Of a DNA stretch of 34,195 nt, positions 1 through 10,341 are shown piece by piece; positions within the stretch are counted from its first letter, which is position 1; each line of letters opens with the position of its first letter. The notes under the pieces were generated by a model that worked only from the letters and a program-made list of their open reading frames with translations, searched no databases and was not told the origin of the DNA. Position numbers and translations under genes: made by a program. Source of the stretch: Fomitopsis serialis. Lineage: Eukaryota > Basidiomycota > Agaricomycetes > Polyporales > Fomitopsidaceae. The stretch spans positions 1 through 34,195 of the forward strand of contig NW_025955373.1 in the NCBI RefSeq assembly GCF_022376445.1. Reading direction: 5' to 3'.

Positions 1-1119
1 AGTGGTGATCAGGTGGAGTAGTTCGTTCCTTCTGCGCTTTCTTGACGACTAGCGCGCTCACTGTTAGTCGCTTTAGCTCGAATTGTCTACCGTGCCGTTG
101 CATGAATCGGCGTACACGTTCGCCTATTCTCCGATGTGAGAGGTTTCCTCCGCACATCTTCGATGAGTGTACTCACGAAGCCTTTTGTCGCTTTCGGCTG
201 CCTCCATGCAGTCTGTCTATGCTAGAACCTCGTCATCCACTGTATATCGGTGATCCGAGTCATGTTTCTCACTCCACTGCCAATGGCCAACGCATGTTGC
301 AGAGATCACGGAGTCTTGACACACCTGAACCACCTTGTATATCATTGCCCATGGGAATCGCGTGAGTGTTTGAATCCATAATTAGCACTAACTCTTCAGT
401 GAATCGTGATCTTACCACCGGCGGGGCACCAGCTACAGACGTGAGATGCGCCGAAGGTGGGGGGCCTCTCTGACTCGCCCTGAGAGCTACTGACATAACA
501 GACAGCGAATCATCCCACCACGTAATCCATGTACCTGCGCCGGTGCGATGTAGACGTCTTCTTTGATGTCTCAACGAGCTAGAAGTCTGGTGAGGCCATA
601 TCGGATGAAGTCATATACTGCTTCATCTACCAGTCTCTGTAAGTACTCAGTCTAACAGTCCACTTCGGGACGAAGTAAGATCATTCCTGAGCCTAGACTC
701 TAATGCGTTCGCAACAACTGCACTACGATGTCTGCATTTGCGGCGCTCTCATTCCATGCGGGAAGGAGATTGATCGCTGGAAGCGATAACTTTCACAGCT
801 TCTGGTCACATCGTCGCGGACTGTGTAAGCTGCTTCCTTATGAGCGTCATCCACCATTGCAGTTTCTATCACAGGCTCGCCAACTCTGGATACTAGATCT
901 GACTCGAGTCGCGTTTCTCCTACCAGATTCGTCCTTATCGCACATTCTGCTCTGCGATAGACCCATGACTCGGGAGATACGAAAGGGGCCGCTACCGGGC
1001 TGCCTCACTGGTCAGTCATATAAAGCGGCAAACGGCTGGAATGCTTCAATCTCACCGAGTCCAGATACCTTCGAAACGCACCGCACAAACAGTCAGTGAT
1101 CATTCTATGTGATGTGTAG
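1..1119. other. No recognisable gene
   Basis: Short open frames occur on both strands, the longest about 120 codons at 728-1099, but none shows a family motif, plausible exon joins or composition unlike chance. The stretch next to 1120 is the likely promoter of the small gene that starts there. I see no repeat, tRNA or transposon end. Confidence 0.5.
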
Positions 1120-1656
1120 ATGCTCAACGCAATCTTTCCAGTCATGTCCAATGTCGTCCTCGATTCAAACCGACTCGAGGTCGGAGCCCTCTATGTGGCA
1201 ATATCCTATCGTAACCTCGACGAGAGCAACACGTCGTTCTTTTGGGGGCTATACCTCCACGCACCCAACGGGTCCCGCACAGGTTACAAATTTCAGCTCA
1301 TCGACACGAACGGCAAATTCTACCAGCTCAGGGAGAGCGAAGCGGGCTCATTGCTGTACACCATAGCACTGATAGCAATGGTGCGGATTGCAGGGCCGAA
1401 TCTTCTCACCCGCTTTCAACTCTACGAGATCGTGGCTGCGATAAAAGACAAGGACACGGACCTCTCCCGAGGCGCGTACACATGCCAGCAATGGATCAAG
1501 GAGATCGTGAAGGTGTTGAGGGATCGCCGCATGTTGACATGCAATAATGTCGATGAACTCGAGGCCGAGTTGGTGCGTGTAGGCAGGCAATATCATGCCT
1601 CGGCATTGTCTGGTAGCATCGCTCGCCCCGTCATTCACTCGGCATGGTCTTACTAG
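1120..1656 (+). CDS. Small uncharacterised fungal protein, intact copy
   Basis: An uninterrupted 178-aa frame begins with ATG at 1120; a second in-frame ATG at 1144 is an equally good start. The product is a compact soluble domain with no signal peptide or membrane segment. The core contains GALYVAISYRN, then WGLYLHAP, YKFQLIDTNGKFYQL, a hydrophobic helix around ALIAMVRIAG, and YTCQQWIKEIVKVL followed by an acidic helix. This layout resembles small fungal DUF7770-type proteins; that name is from memory and no search was run. It is clearly a real gene because a second copy of the same protein lies 1.5 kb downstream (3104-3673) with matching residues throughout. Its function is unknown. The phosphotransferase between the two copies is on the same strand. 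Confidence 0.75.
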   Translation: MLNAIFPVMSNVVLDSNRLEVGALYVAISYRNLDESNTSFFWGLYLHAPNGSRTGYKFQLIDTNGKFYQLRESEAGSLLYTIALIAMVRIAGPNLLTRFQLYEIVAAIKDKDTDLSRGAYTCQQWIKEIVKVLRDRRMLTCNNVDELEAELVRVGRQYHASALSGSIARPVIHSAWSY

Positions 1657-2159
1657 TGATACATGATCGTCAAAATTTGGTCGTGACTGTACTGAGTCCC
1701 TTATAGCGGCCATTTCGTGTCTCTTGCTGAATGGAACTCCAAATTTTGCGCACCCACTGGCGTCTCGTTCGCAGCTTGTTCATGTACTTGTAATTTCGTG
1801 TGACACTTCATTCTCGAAACCACCACTGTAATACTGTACTACAGTACTTGTCTATCTCGCCATATCGCTACGTCATGTGGTCGCAGTACTACCGACGCGT
1901 ATAAGTACGTACTTTGAGTCTCTTAGAGACTTCAAGCTCAAGCTTCAAGTTGAACTTGGCCGTATTTCGGTCGTAGCCGCCACGGTCCCGATCTTCTCAA
2001 CACGCCAATTTGCATCAGTCCACACTGGTGACCATTGACCCCAACCAGTGTGACAGACTCTGAAAAGCCGACTATGCCGAGCCCAAAGGCAGGTGATATT
2101 GGGCTGGTAATATTGATTTATTCGTACGTGCGTCACAGCTATAACTCACGTAGCAACCT
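1657..2159. other. Intergenic, with the unresolved 5' part of the phosphotransferase gene
   Basis: No independent gene is visible. The first exon or start codon of the downstream phosphotransferase must lie in the last 100-200 bases, but I could not fix it. An open frame reads in from TTG at 2035 with an in-frame ATG near 2071, but it is not the frame that matches the family upstream of 2262. Confidence 0.4.
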
Positions 2160-3075
2160 GCTCGCAGACACTCGAAATCCTGCCACTTATACCGAAGAGA
2201 GGCTGGTTCTGGCTCAATCGCCTCCGCGGGTACTTTCACGACTGGGTTCTCGTTCCTTACGGTCAAGGTGGTACTGCCGACGCAACGGTATCCCGACAGG
2301 TCTGGGGATATGGCTGCTCCCTTTCGACCTCCTGCTCAAACGGACGCAGGGCACTCGCGAGGCTGAGGCGATCGCCATGATGACCGCACGGAACATGGGA
2401 CTCCCTGTCCCTCGCATGCTGTCGTACGGGGATCATGGCGAAGGGCAGAACGGCTCCATCCTCATGGATCGTGTACCTGGCAAAATGCTCTTTGAGGTGA
2501 TAAGAACCCTACCTCTTTCGGAGGTGGAGAGCATTGCTGCCGATCTCGACAATATTCTCCATCGCATGCGGATGTACTCGAGTCCATACGGCGGGAGTGT
2601 ATGTGGACCCGATGGCCAGAACATTCGCAGCGTACGCCTACCGCATTGGTTTGTTGGGCCATGTCCGGATGTTCGCACCTTCTACGACACGATACAAGCT
2701 AATCCCAATCCTCCCTGCGGAAACGGCCTGGAAGCAGAATTTCCGGGACATCTCTCTAACTACCAGCACATCTACGACATGTCTCACGCCGTCGCCTTCA
2801 CCCATGGCGATCTCATGCCGCATAACATCATGGTCATGGATGGCCATATCACCGGCATCATCGACTGGGAAGCTGCTGGATGGTACCCCGAATATTGGGA
2901 GTTCACGACCATGCTGAAGGGGTTACAGTTGACCAGGGGCCCGGAGGGCGAACTCGTCGGGAAGACGGCTTGGCAGCGGCTCGTATTATCCCTTTCGAGC
3001 TTTCACTACGCCAATGAATATGATTTGGAATGGTCGTTGTGGTGGTTCACGATGGCTAACTGGCCGTCGTGGTAA
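2160..3075 (+). CDS. Aminoglycoside-phosphotransferase-like (APH) kinase-fold protein, start unresolved
   Basis: This is a fungal APH-family protein, a small-molecule kinase fold of unknown substrate. The catalytic loop is HGDLMPHN, with its Asp at codon 2809-2811, and the metal-binding Asp is in IIDWEAAGWYPEYWE, at codon 2863-2865. Upstream are the lysine strand (LPFDLLLKRT), the PVPRMLSYGD linker and ILMDRVPGKML, all in family order. The stop is at 3073-3075. The long open frame through 2200-2300 misleads. A 38-nt intron, 2262-2299 (CCTTACG|gtcaag to gacag|GTCTGG), joins an upstream exon in another frame whose residues (WFWLNRLRGYFHDWVLVPY) fit the basic N-terminal helix of fungal relatives. 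No ATG is visible in that upstream frame, so a further 5' exon is needed or the gene is 5'-damaged. It lies between two copies of a small unknown gene. Confidence 0.7.
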
Positions 3076-3103
3076 GCGCCTGCGGGTACGTTGACCTCAT
3101 GGG

Positions 3104-3673
3104 TTGTTCGTGGCTCGAATGCTGAGTCCTCCCAATGTTGCGATGCAGAGTACTATATCTACCGACGCAAATGACGCGCGACTCGCAAGCCAGCTTACCC
3201 TCTCGTCGAAGTTGGTGCCCTATATGTGGCAGGAACCTGCCGAACTCTACTCCCCAGCGACAAGACGTTCTACTGGGGCTTGTATCTCCACGCCCCAGAT
3301 GACAAGCGGTCGGGTTACAAGTTCCAGCTCCTCGATGCCAACGGCAGGTTCTACCAGCTCAAGCAGAGCGATGCCGCTTCGCTGCTGTCCTCCACAGCGC
3401 TGATCGCGCTGGTGCGCATCGCCGGCCCCAACCTCTTCGCTTCCAGCTCTACGAGATCGTGGCCGCGATCAAGGCTAGAGACACGAATCTCGCCAGGGGC
3501 GCGTATACATGCCAACAATGGATCAAGGAGATCGTGAAAGTACTGAGGAGCCGTGGCATGCTGAAGTCGACGCGCTCGAGGCAGAGCTCACCCGCGTAGC
3601 TAATGAGCATCACACTATGGCTCTAAGCGGGGAAATGGCTCTCCCTATTGATCGTTCGTCATGCTGTTATTAG
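3104..3673 (+). pseudogene. Frameshifted second copy of the small uncharacterised gene at 1120-1656
   Basis: The region aligns with the intact copy over nearly its full length but no single frame spans it. The frame with VGALYVAG, FYWGLYLHAP, YKFQLLDANG and ALIALVRIAGPNLF is open only after a stop at 3172-3174. Relative to the intact copy, about 4 nt are missing near 3437, moving FQLYEIVAAIKARDTNLARG into the next frame. About 10 nt are missing near 3561-3566, moving VDALEAELTRVANEHH into the third frame. That frame ends at TAG 3671-3673, matching the end of the intact protein. The N-terminal part from the ATG at 3119 needs another shift. No GT-AG intron repairs these breaks without losing conserved residues. 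It begins within about 30-130 bp of the phosphotransferase stop. Confidence 0.75.
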
Positions 3674-4216
3674 GTCTCCGCAGCGTCCAGAACCAAGTGC
3701 CGTATCAACTGCCACCATGCATACTTTACCATGACCTAGCTCTTTAGATCTCTTGTACTTCTGTTCTGCACAACGCAGTACTGTTCAAGTTGTCCGCTAC
3801 AGAATGACAGGGCCTAGTTTCCGTCGCCGATGCGTGTACAATCATGTAGCCATAGATGGCTTCGCACATCCTGTGCCATTTGTGCAGCTAGCTCCATTAA
3901 TAGAACAGGGTACGACGCTCCGAAAGCCGCAAAATTCCAGGATCAGTGCATTCCTGGCCATGTCGACCAATGTCGACAATGTGTAATACGGCTGGCAACA
4001 GAGGGCATGACACCCGTCGGATGAGACGCACTGAGTATGAGAGCAATGCAGCGTGTCTTTGCAATCGACCAAACGCAGTAGAATACAAGACAGCAATCCG
4101 AGATGCATGAGATGTCCTAATAGCTAATCGTATGAATGTAGTGCTGAAGAGGGAAACACGGGAAAACGATGTTATATGCATACGGAGAACTGGAGTATGT
4201 GTCGCGCGCCATACTA
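3674..4216. other. Intergenic, no gene seen
   Basis: This is the space between the pseudogene and the 3' end of the Aurora kinase gene, which points towards it. Short frames on both strands lack motifs. The right edge is probably the kinase 3' UTR. Confidence 0.5.
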
Positions 4217-5581
4217 CTATGACATGGGCATGGAAGTGGAATGACCTTTGGACCTGTACTTGACGATCCACGGATGGCGCCGGACATCTTCGAGTGGGAG
4301 ACGCTTCTCAGGGTCGTATTGGAGGAGCTAAGGTAGTTATTAGTATCGCCCACCGCCAGGTCAATATCCAGTAAGATACCTTAGTGATGAGGTCGCGTGC
4401 CTCAGGAGAAACCTTCGACGGTATGCGGAGATCTACCTTCGCGATCCGTTTGTATGTCGCTGCGAGAGGCAATGTTGCTGAGTAGGAGACGTAACAAGAA
4501 TACTGGAAGACATACCGTTGTAGCCCGTCATGTCCTCGAACGGGGGAGCGCCGCAGATGAACTCGTACGTGAGGACACCCAGCGCCCAGTAGTCGACCTT
4601 CTCGGAGTGATCCCTCCCCTCGACCATCTCCGGCGGGAGGTAGTCGAGCGTACCGCACAGCGTCGTCCGACGGTTTCCAGGGGCGTGCACGCTCCACCCG
4701 AAGTCACCGATCTTCAGCTCCCCGTTGATGCCGAGCAGCAAGTTCTCGGGCTTGATGTCGCGGTGGATGACGTGCTTCGTATGGAGGTAGTTCAGCGCGT
4801 CCGCCATCTGGTCGATGTAGCGCGAGCTGCGTTTCTCCGTGAAGCATCCGTGCTTCGTGAGCTGCTTGTAGAGCTCGCCCTTGCCCGCGAACTCGAGCAT
4901 GAGAAAGATCCGCTTCTCGTCGTGGAAGTAGCCGTACAGGCGCAGGATGTTCGGGTGCCGCAAGTTCTGCTGGATTTCGATCTCCCGCCGAATCTGCTTC
5001 TCGACGCGCGACTGCACGATCTCAGACTTGTAGAGCGTCTTGAGGGCGAGGATGTAGTGTGGCTCGGTTTTGGTGCGGACCATGTAGACTCGTCCGAACT
5101 TGCCTTTTCCCAGCGGCCGGCCGATGTCGAAGTCTGTGAGGTGCCACTCACGCGTGGGCCGAGTCCTACCCGTCGTTAGTCGGGCGCAGGCTAGCTAAAG
5201 TTGGGCTTACTGAGATACGCTAGAGTCTAGGGCAAGGGTCTCCGCCGCCTCGCCATGCACCTGCTCTCCTCGACTCTCGTTGTCAAGTTCCAACCCTCCG
5301 TCATAACGCCCGATGTCAATGGTAGGTTGCGCAGGTTTTGTCGTCAGTTTCGGTGGTGAGGGTGGCCGGGCAGGTTGCTTGCTCGCGAGAGATGTCTGAG
5401 ACGAGGTCTTGGCTATCGCAGCCTTCGCAGGGAATGGGTTCGGCGCCGCAAACTTCGACAGCAGCTGCGAGACATTCTTCGGCTGGCTCGGTTTCTTCTC
5501 GTGCGTGGGTCGCGCTGTGTTCGGCTTCGAGGAGATCTCGAGTGCGCCCATCTGGCGGGTCACGGAGGCTAGAGAGGCCAT
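4217..5581 (-). CDS. ARK1: Aurora-type mitotic Ser/Thr kinase (Ark1/Ipl1 family)
   Basis: This is the Aurora kinase of the chromosomal passenger complex, which corrects kinetochore attachments and acts in cytokinesis. Four exons join in frame to 403 aa: 5581-5211, 5165-4516, 4459-4380, 4327-4217. Introns are 45, 56 and 52 nt, the first with a CTAAC branch motif and the third with an ACTAAT-like one. Residues 1-125 are a low-complexity basic/proline tail typical of fungal Auroras. The kinase domain starts at [18 protein letters not shown]. It has Lys166 in [13 protein letters not shown] with catalytic Asp260, DFG Asp278, and the Aurora activation loop [15 protein letters not shown], with Thr292 matching human AURKA Thr288. 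It ends with HPWIVKYRS and a short tail. The start is the first ATG giving a family-like N-terminus; an upstream in-frame extension is open but lacks conserved sequence. The gene is head-to-head with ATG12. Confidence 0.95.
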
Positions 5582-6053
5582 CGCAGTCGACTGTGGGCAA
5601 GTGGGTAGGGTGTCACTGGGGAAGACTTGGTGGTCGGGAGCAGGCTGCTCGGCAAGGTTCGCTTTCGAACCAACAGCTACATGATAGGCGCCGCCATGCG
5701 CGACTGTGGCGGCGCATGTCATGTGAGCGCGCTCTCGCGCTACGGCTCCCAGGGCCCAGGACCGTTCCTTGACCGCTCCTCAAACCGCTCATCTGCGGTG
5801 GCATCACAGTGCGCTGCCTCACTACTTTCTTCAGTTATTCTTGCTGCGCAAATGCTCCTCAAGTGTCTCGCGATTGCTTTGAAAGTATATCTCAGCCTAT
5901 GCGACATCAGACTTCGTCAACCCTCATGACTCTACGGGGTTGCTTCTTGTGCACAGGCTCGGCACCTTTCATATCTCCCCGTGAGACTGTGACCACTAGA
6001 CAACCTGTTAGCGGTACAGCCGTGTGAACACGTCGCGATGCTCTTGTACTGTT
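5582..6053. promoter_or_regulatory. Shared divergent promoter region, Aurora kinase / ATG12
   Basis: These 472 bases separate the two start codons of genes transcribed away from each other, so both promoters and 5' UTRs must lie here. I see no clear TATA box. The left third can be read as an extension of the kinase frame, so the true spacer could be shorter if an upstream start is used. Confidence 0.55.
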
Positions 6054-6644
6054 ATGACTACCACAGAAATCGACGCGCGGCCTCTATTTGACACTAGTAT
6101 GCAAGCCGCCAGCGATGCTCTCCAGATATACAGGAAACCAGAACCAGTCCAAGGTATACTTTCTCGACTTCTCGACCGCATTCCAAGCTCAGATGGCCGG
6201 AAGTCCCAATTTTCTTCAAGGCGGTTGGAAACGCGCCTATCATGAAGCAGAATCTTTACAAGATCAATGCACTCAATCAATTCCGCGCAGTGATTCGTTT
6301 CCTCAGGAAGCAGCTCGGCTGGAAGGCTGAAGATCCATTGGTACGATTCGTGGCTTATTGCTCGTCCGATGCTCCCTTCGACCTCACACTGGCTCCAATC
6401 TCCACGCGCAGTTCACCTATATCAACCTCGCTTTCGCTCCTGCTCCTGACGACACCGTTCTGAACTTGTTCAAGGTCTGTTGACGTGTTAATTTCCAAAC
6501 ATGACCTTGACTATCCTATACAGTCGTTTGCCACCGAAGGGCGGCTCATCGTGAACTATAGGTTAGTTCGCTTCCTCCTTGTGAACCGGCCGTAACTCAT
6601 TTCTACTCAACGGACATCCTAGCACGACTGCAGCTTGGGGCTGA
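6054..6644 (+). CDS. ATG12: Autophagy ubiquitin-like protein Atg12
   Basis: Atg12 is a ubiquitin-fold protein whose C-terminal glycine is joined to a lysine of Atg5 by Atg7 and Atg10; the conjugate promotes Atg8 lipidation in autophagosome formation. Five exons join in frame to 119 aa: 6054-6153, 6204-6340, 6412-6474, 6524-6561, 6623-6644. Diagnostic residues are KAVGNAPIMKQN, INALNQFRAVIRFLRKQL, FTYINLAFAPAPDD, TEGRLIVNYS, and the terminal AAWG with its C-terminal Gly, matching the family's processed-free end. The N-terminal extension is short, as in many fungi. The first intron uses the acceptor ending at 6203 rather than the nearer AG, because only that keeps frame (VQ|VPIFFKAV). The last coding exon is only 22 nt. 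The gene shares its upstream region with the Aurora kinase gene. Confidence 0.95.
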
Positions 6645-7359
6645 GGTGCTCACGCCTGGCCTCACTCCATGTGGAGGGTATTGGGTAGGGACGATGGACC
6701 GTCGTCTCCAACCCGAATCCATGCACTGTCGATGAACGTTAAGGCATGCTATTGGTGAACCGAAAGAAAACGTTGATGTCTTCTTCACGCGTTTCCGACG
6801 GCTCGCCTGCATTTCGCTCCGCAGCCTCTCTAAGGACGCTGACAGTACAGACGATCAGGGTATATAGACTTTGTAGAGTATACGCAGCGACGTATGTATA
6901 GCGTTGGCCGGAGACATACTTGTCACTCTTCAACGACTAAGATCATATAGAACTTCCCTCCGTATATGCACGGTGGCTCTTATTCTGGCTCGGGTTGGGC
7001 TGTCATTATTCTCTCAGGCGATGCTTGCTGCGTGCGACCTCACATAAGTACTTACGCCGTTCCGAATATGGTAATCAACGCCATATCAAGTGAGGTCATC
7101 CGCCACATCAAGGGCGCCTCGCGTTGCTCCGGGTTGTTTCTGACCACATCGCGACCAGCACTTCTCGCTCGCGCGTCGAGGAAGACACTCTATAAGCTGA
7201 GGCGTGGTTACTTGCCGCCATTCGAAGCCTCTGAGTCGTGCAGTGAAGTCACAGATCTGCGGTAAGTACGAAAACGGTGTCCGCGCCTTATCGCCGTCTG
7301 GCGGGTGCTATCTAGTTCGCGATTCTCTTGTGACTGACTCGCCTTCCTGCACACCAGAT
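6645..7359. other. Intergenic, weak coding hints only
   Basis: No confident gene. On the minus strand, 6739 to about 6850 reads as an acidic stretch behind a plausible acceptor and ends in a stop, and a plausible donor (gtaagt) occurs near 7050. I could not connect these into a protein with a recognisable domain. The right end holds the promoter of F-box gene A. Confidence 0.4.
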
Positions 7360-10045
7360 ATGCCCGTCACCACCCGTCGCTCCAAGCGGCGTGCTTCACA
7401 GACTGTGAATCCCAAACCCGCCGTTGACCCGGACGACAGTGACCAGTCCAATACTGGCGATCCTGGAGAAAATACAAGTGACTGGGAAGGTAATTTACAC
7501 TCAAGCTGTTATCGCAGCGATATCGATTACTGAAGCATCGTTGTCCTCATTGTTAGAGACGCGTGGGGAAGGCTCGAATGCCAGCCGACGGAAGAAGCGT
7601 GCTCGAAGGATGACTGTTTTGGGGTCTTCCAAGGCCAACCGTCGCATCCGTAACCGTGCCGGGGCCACTATATTCCCCACACTCCCCTTAGACATCATCT
7701 TCGAGGTATGCAGTATAGCCTTTTAATGAATATATCCACTGTATTGACGTACATTACAGATTCTGTCATTGCTGACACCCTTGGAGTTAGCTAACCTGGC
7801 GCAGACAAATAAAGCATTCCACGCGACGATCACATCTCCTCAAACCTCCAAAATTTGGAAGATTGCGAGGAAAGCTGTCTGGAATGTCCCCGACTGCCCA
7901 CCGAAGGTCTCGGAGTCCGCCTGGGCAAGACTGATCTACGGCGGAGCCAAATGCCAGGTAACAAAGACCATACAGCACGTTCAACTTTACTGGCGCATAG
8001 TCTGACCTGTTCACCAGGTGTGCGGCACGCCTAATGTACACAAAATAGACTTCGCCATCATGCGGCGCGCGTGCGTAAAATGCAAGAAGAAAAGTGAGCT
8101 GCCGAGAGTATCTTATGAATCTAGCTCATCGACGCTCTTCTGCAGATTTGTTTATGCAGGCTTCTTTGCAAAGCGCTACCCGGACTTCGATGTTGGGATC
8201 CTAGAACTGCTTCCCTACACAGACAGTTGAGCTATAGGTCTCTGTATGATGATTCTTGCTGTTGATCGCTTGATCCAGCCGGAGGGTGGTCCCATGGACA
8301 TTCGCATTCAAGATCAAGATTTTATTGGGAGGATGACATCTACGCCATCGCGAAGATTTACGGACAACTTCAAGGTGACATATATTCGCGGATTCCCGGC
8401 GCAAGCGAGAGGATGCAGAAGTTCCGAGACGAGCGTGCCGAATATGTGCACACTGTTCTAGCAGTTCGTCGCTTTGCCATCGCACTCGTCGTTGTCTGAT
8501 CCACCGTATAACCGCGTAGCACGCCAAGGAATGCCAGAAATGGTGGAACGACTTCGAGACAAATCGTGACCAAGACAATCGTTCGCAGATCCAAAGGCGA
8601 TATGACGAGTAGGTATCCGATGTGTCGTTCTATACTGTGCTGATATGGTTTTATCCGCGCAGAATCTGTAGACGGTTCCGGGAGCTGGGATACTTGGACC
8701 AGGACATCCGGGCGATTCAACGGCACAACGAGTCGTACCGTACCCGTGACGTAACCGAGCGAGGTAAGTTAGTCTTCGTATCACCTTATCCACCCAATCT
8801 AACATTCGCCAGTTTGGAATCGTATCAGGCCTATCCTCGAACCGTTGGTTGATGTTGCACGATGCAAGCGGGTAGAAATGGGCCAGACGTATGCCCTCGA
8901 CGTGCGGAAACTCCTCGTCAACGTCGCATACGATAACTACAAGCGCACGCTGCGTCCCATTGAGTGGATCCATCTCCCGCCGACCAAATTCATCTACGCC
9001 ACCCCTGTTTTCCGCTCGTTGGTCTACGCAAATTTTCACACCCCGCTCCAGCAGGCCGCGTGCAATGAAGCTGCAATACGACTTCCCGAATACATCGCAA
9101 GTTACCGCGAGTCGCTCAATGCTTGCTTGCTGCAATCTATGGCAGGCATGGGGGTTTTCGGCCGCGTCAACGAGCAGGCCAGGTTGCTACCAATAGACCA
9201 AGGCAATGATCAGCTATCTTTGGCCAGCTCCGTCTTCTCCTCCCACCGTTACATGTGCCTCTCCTCGGCAGATGCCTTGGCACATCTGGCTTATGACGGG
9301 AGCCCAGCGCAACATCATCAGCACGGGACGACGCATTGGATTGATTTGTACGAGAATCCAAAGAGGGCGTTCAGCTATAACTCACGCGGGGCTTCGGTGG
9401 TGAAGGCGATGATTGCGGAGCTCGGTCTCGATCCCATGACTGTACGATGCGAAGACCTAGACAGGTTGGACAGACGCTTCATATGCCAACTATGCCGGCG
9501 TCGTGAGGCCCCACAGTCTCGGGACAGAGCGTACTCCTGGCGAACAGGTGTAAGCTTCTTCAGTATATCATGAGTGATTCCTTACATGTGCTGATTGTGT
9601 CGCTGTTCTCTGTGTCCTCTAGGTGACGCATTTCCTGGAGAACATGTCCCACTATCTGCCTCTACAAATTTTATCACAATCTAACTGGAAGGCGTTGAAT
9701 GAAGATGAGTCCGCTGCTGTCCGCCGTGCGGAGGGGGCCGATCCCGCCTGGCAGCAGGAGATGTGGAGCTGCAATCACTGCACCATCCATCTGAACAACC
9801 TGCAGACCTATCCGATGGTGTTGGATCATGTGAAAAAGACGTGAGTCTATTCTACGACACGTTGTGTCAAGAGTAGGCTGTCTGAATGCTGACTCGCTTG
9901 TAGGCATGCCCTTGATACTCCGGAAGAGAACGTCGACCTCTTCCACTTGTATCCATCAGCGCGCCAGCGCGCAGACCCACTGCTTTTCCCTCTAAGATTG
10001 ACCAGCCCTGAGGATGCAGAAGAACTGATCGAGGAACTCATATGA
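7360..10045 (+). CDS. F-box protein with zinc-binding motifs, paralogue A
   Basis: This is probably an SCF ubiquitin-ligase substrate adaptor; the substrate is unknown. Eleven exons join in frame to 696 aa: 7360-7489, 7557-7705, 7760-7957, 8018-8093, 8160-8225, 8279-8463, 8520-8608, 8663-8763, 8813-9549, 9623-9840, 9904-10045. In order: a basic, disordered N-terminus; an F-box at about 82-125 (FPTLPLDIIFEILSLL, LANLAQTNKAFHA); a Cys4 ribbon C158-C161-C178-C181; the GGWSHGHSHSRSRFYW segment; a charged helical region (YVHTVLAHAKECQKWW); and a long C-terminal domain ending in a finger C627-x2-C630-x15-H646-x4-H651. The exon 4/5 join is least certain: the acceptor at 8159 keeps frame, while a nearer one at 8145 would not. 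Paralogues B and C share nearly every intron position. It is convergent with the C2H2 gene. Confidence 0.85.
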
Positions 10046-10341
10046 AGGGCTGTGGACTGTATGTGGTCTCGTACGAAGGACGAGTACGGTACGTGACAGA
10101 TGGCATCGTATGCTGTTTTGTTATGTCTTAGCTGCAAGAGGTTTCTCAGTGTACAGTATTGCCTGTGTTTGTGCCGACGAGAAGAGTTCGGACTGTTTGT
10201 AATATCTATTCCAGCACCCCGTCCACGGACGGTGGTAGTTTGCGCTGTAGGAGCCATTTCTTGATGATTCCGATAATGCTTAGCATCAAGCAGTACGGAG
10301 ATGACGTAGATAGTATGCAAGGTTCGACGTGATGAATAATT

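Noticed and set aside
4397..5179. 260-codon open frame on the plus strand
   Set aside because: It lies entirely antisense to the Aurora kinase catalytic exons, which are conserved to the residue; the frame is a by-product of their codon use.
6739..6933. Minus-strand 64-codon frame downstream of ATG12
   Set aside because: The last part follows a plausible acceptor, but no upstream exon with a recognisable product could be joined to it, and its start is not convincing.
8094..8159. Continuous frame through intron 4 of F-box A, suggesting no intron
   Set aside because: B and C have an intron at the same point after the CxxC codons, and the read-through residues (SELPRVSYESSSS) have no counterpart. 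A spliced join keeps frame with the conserved segment that follows.
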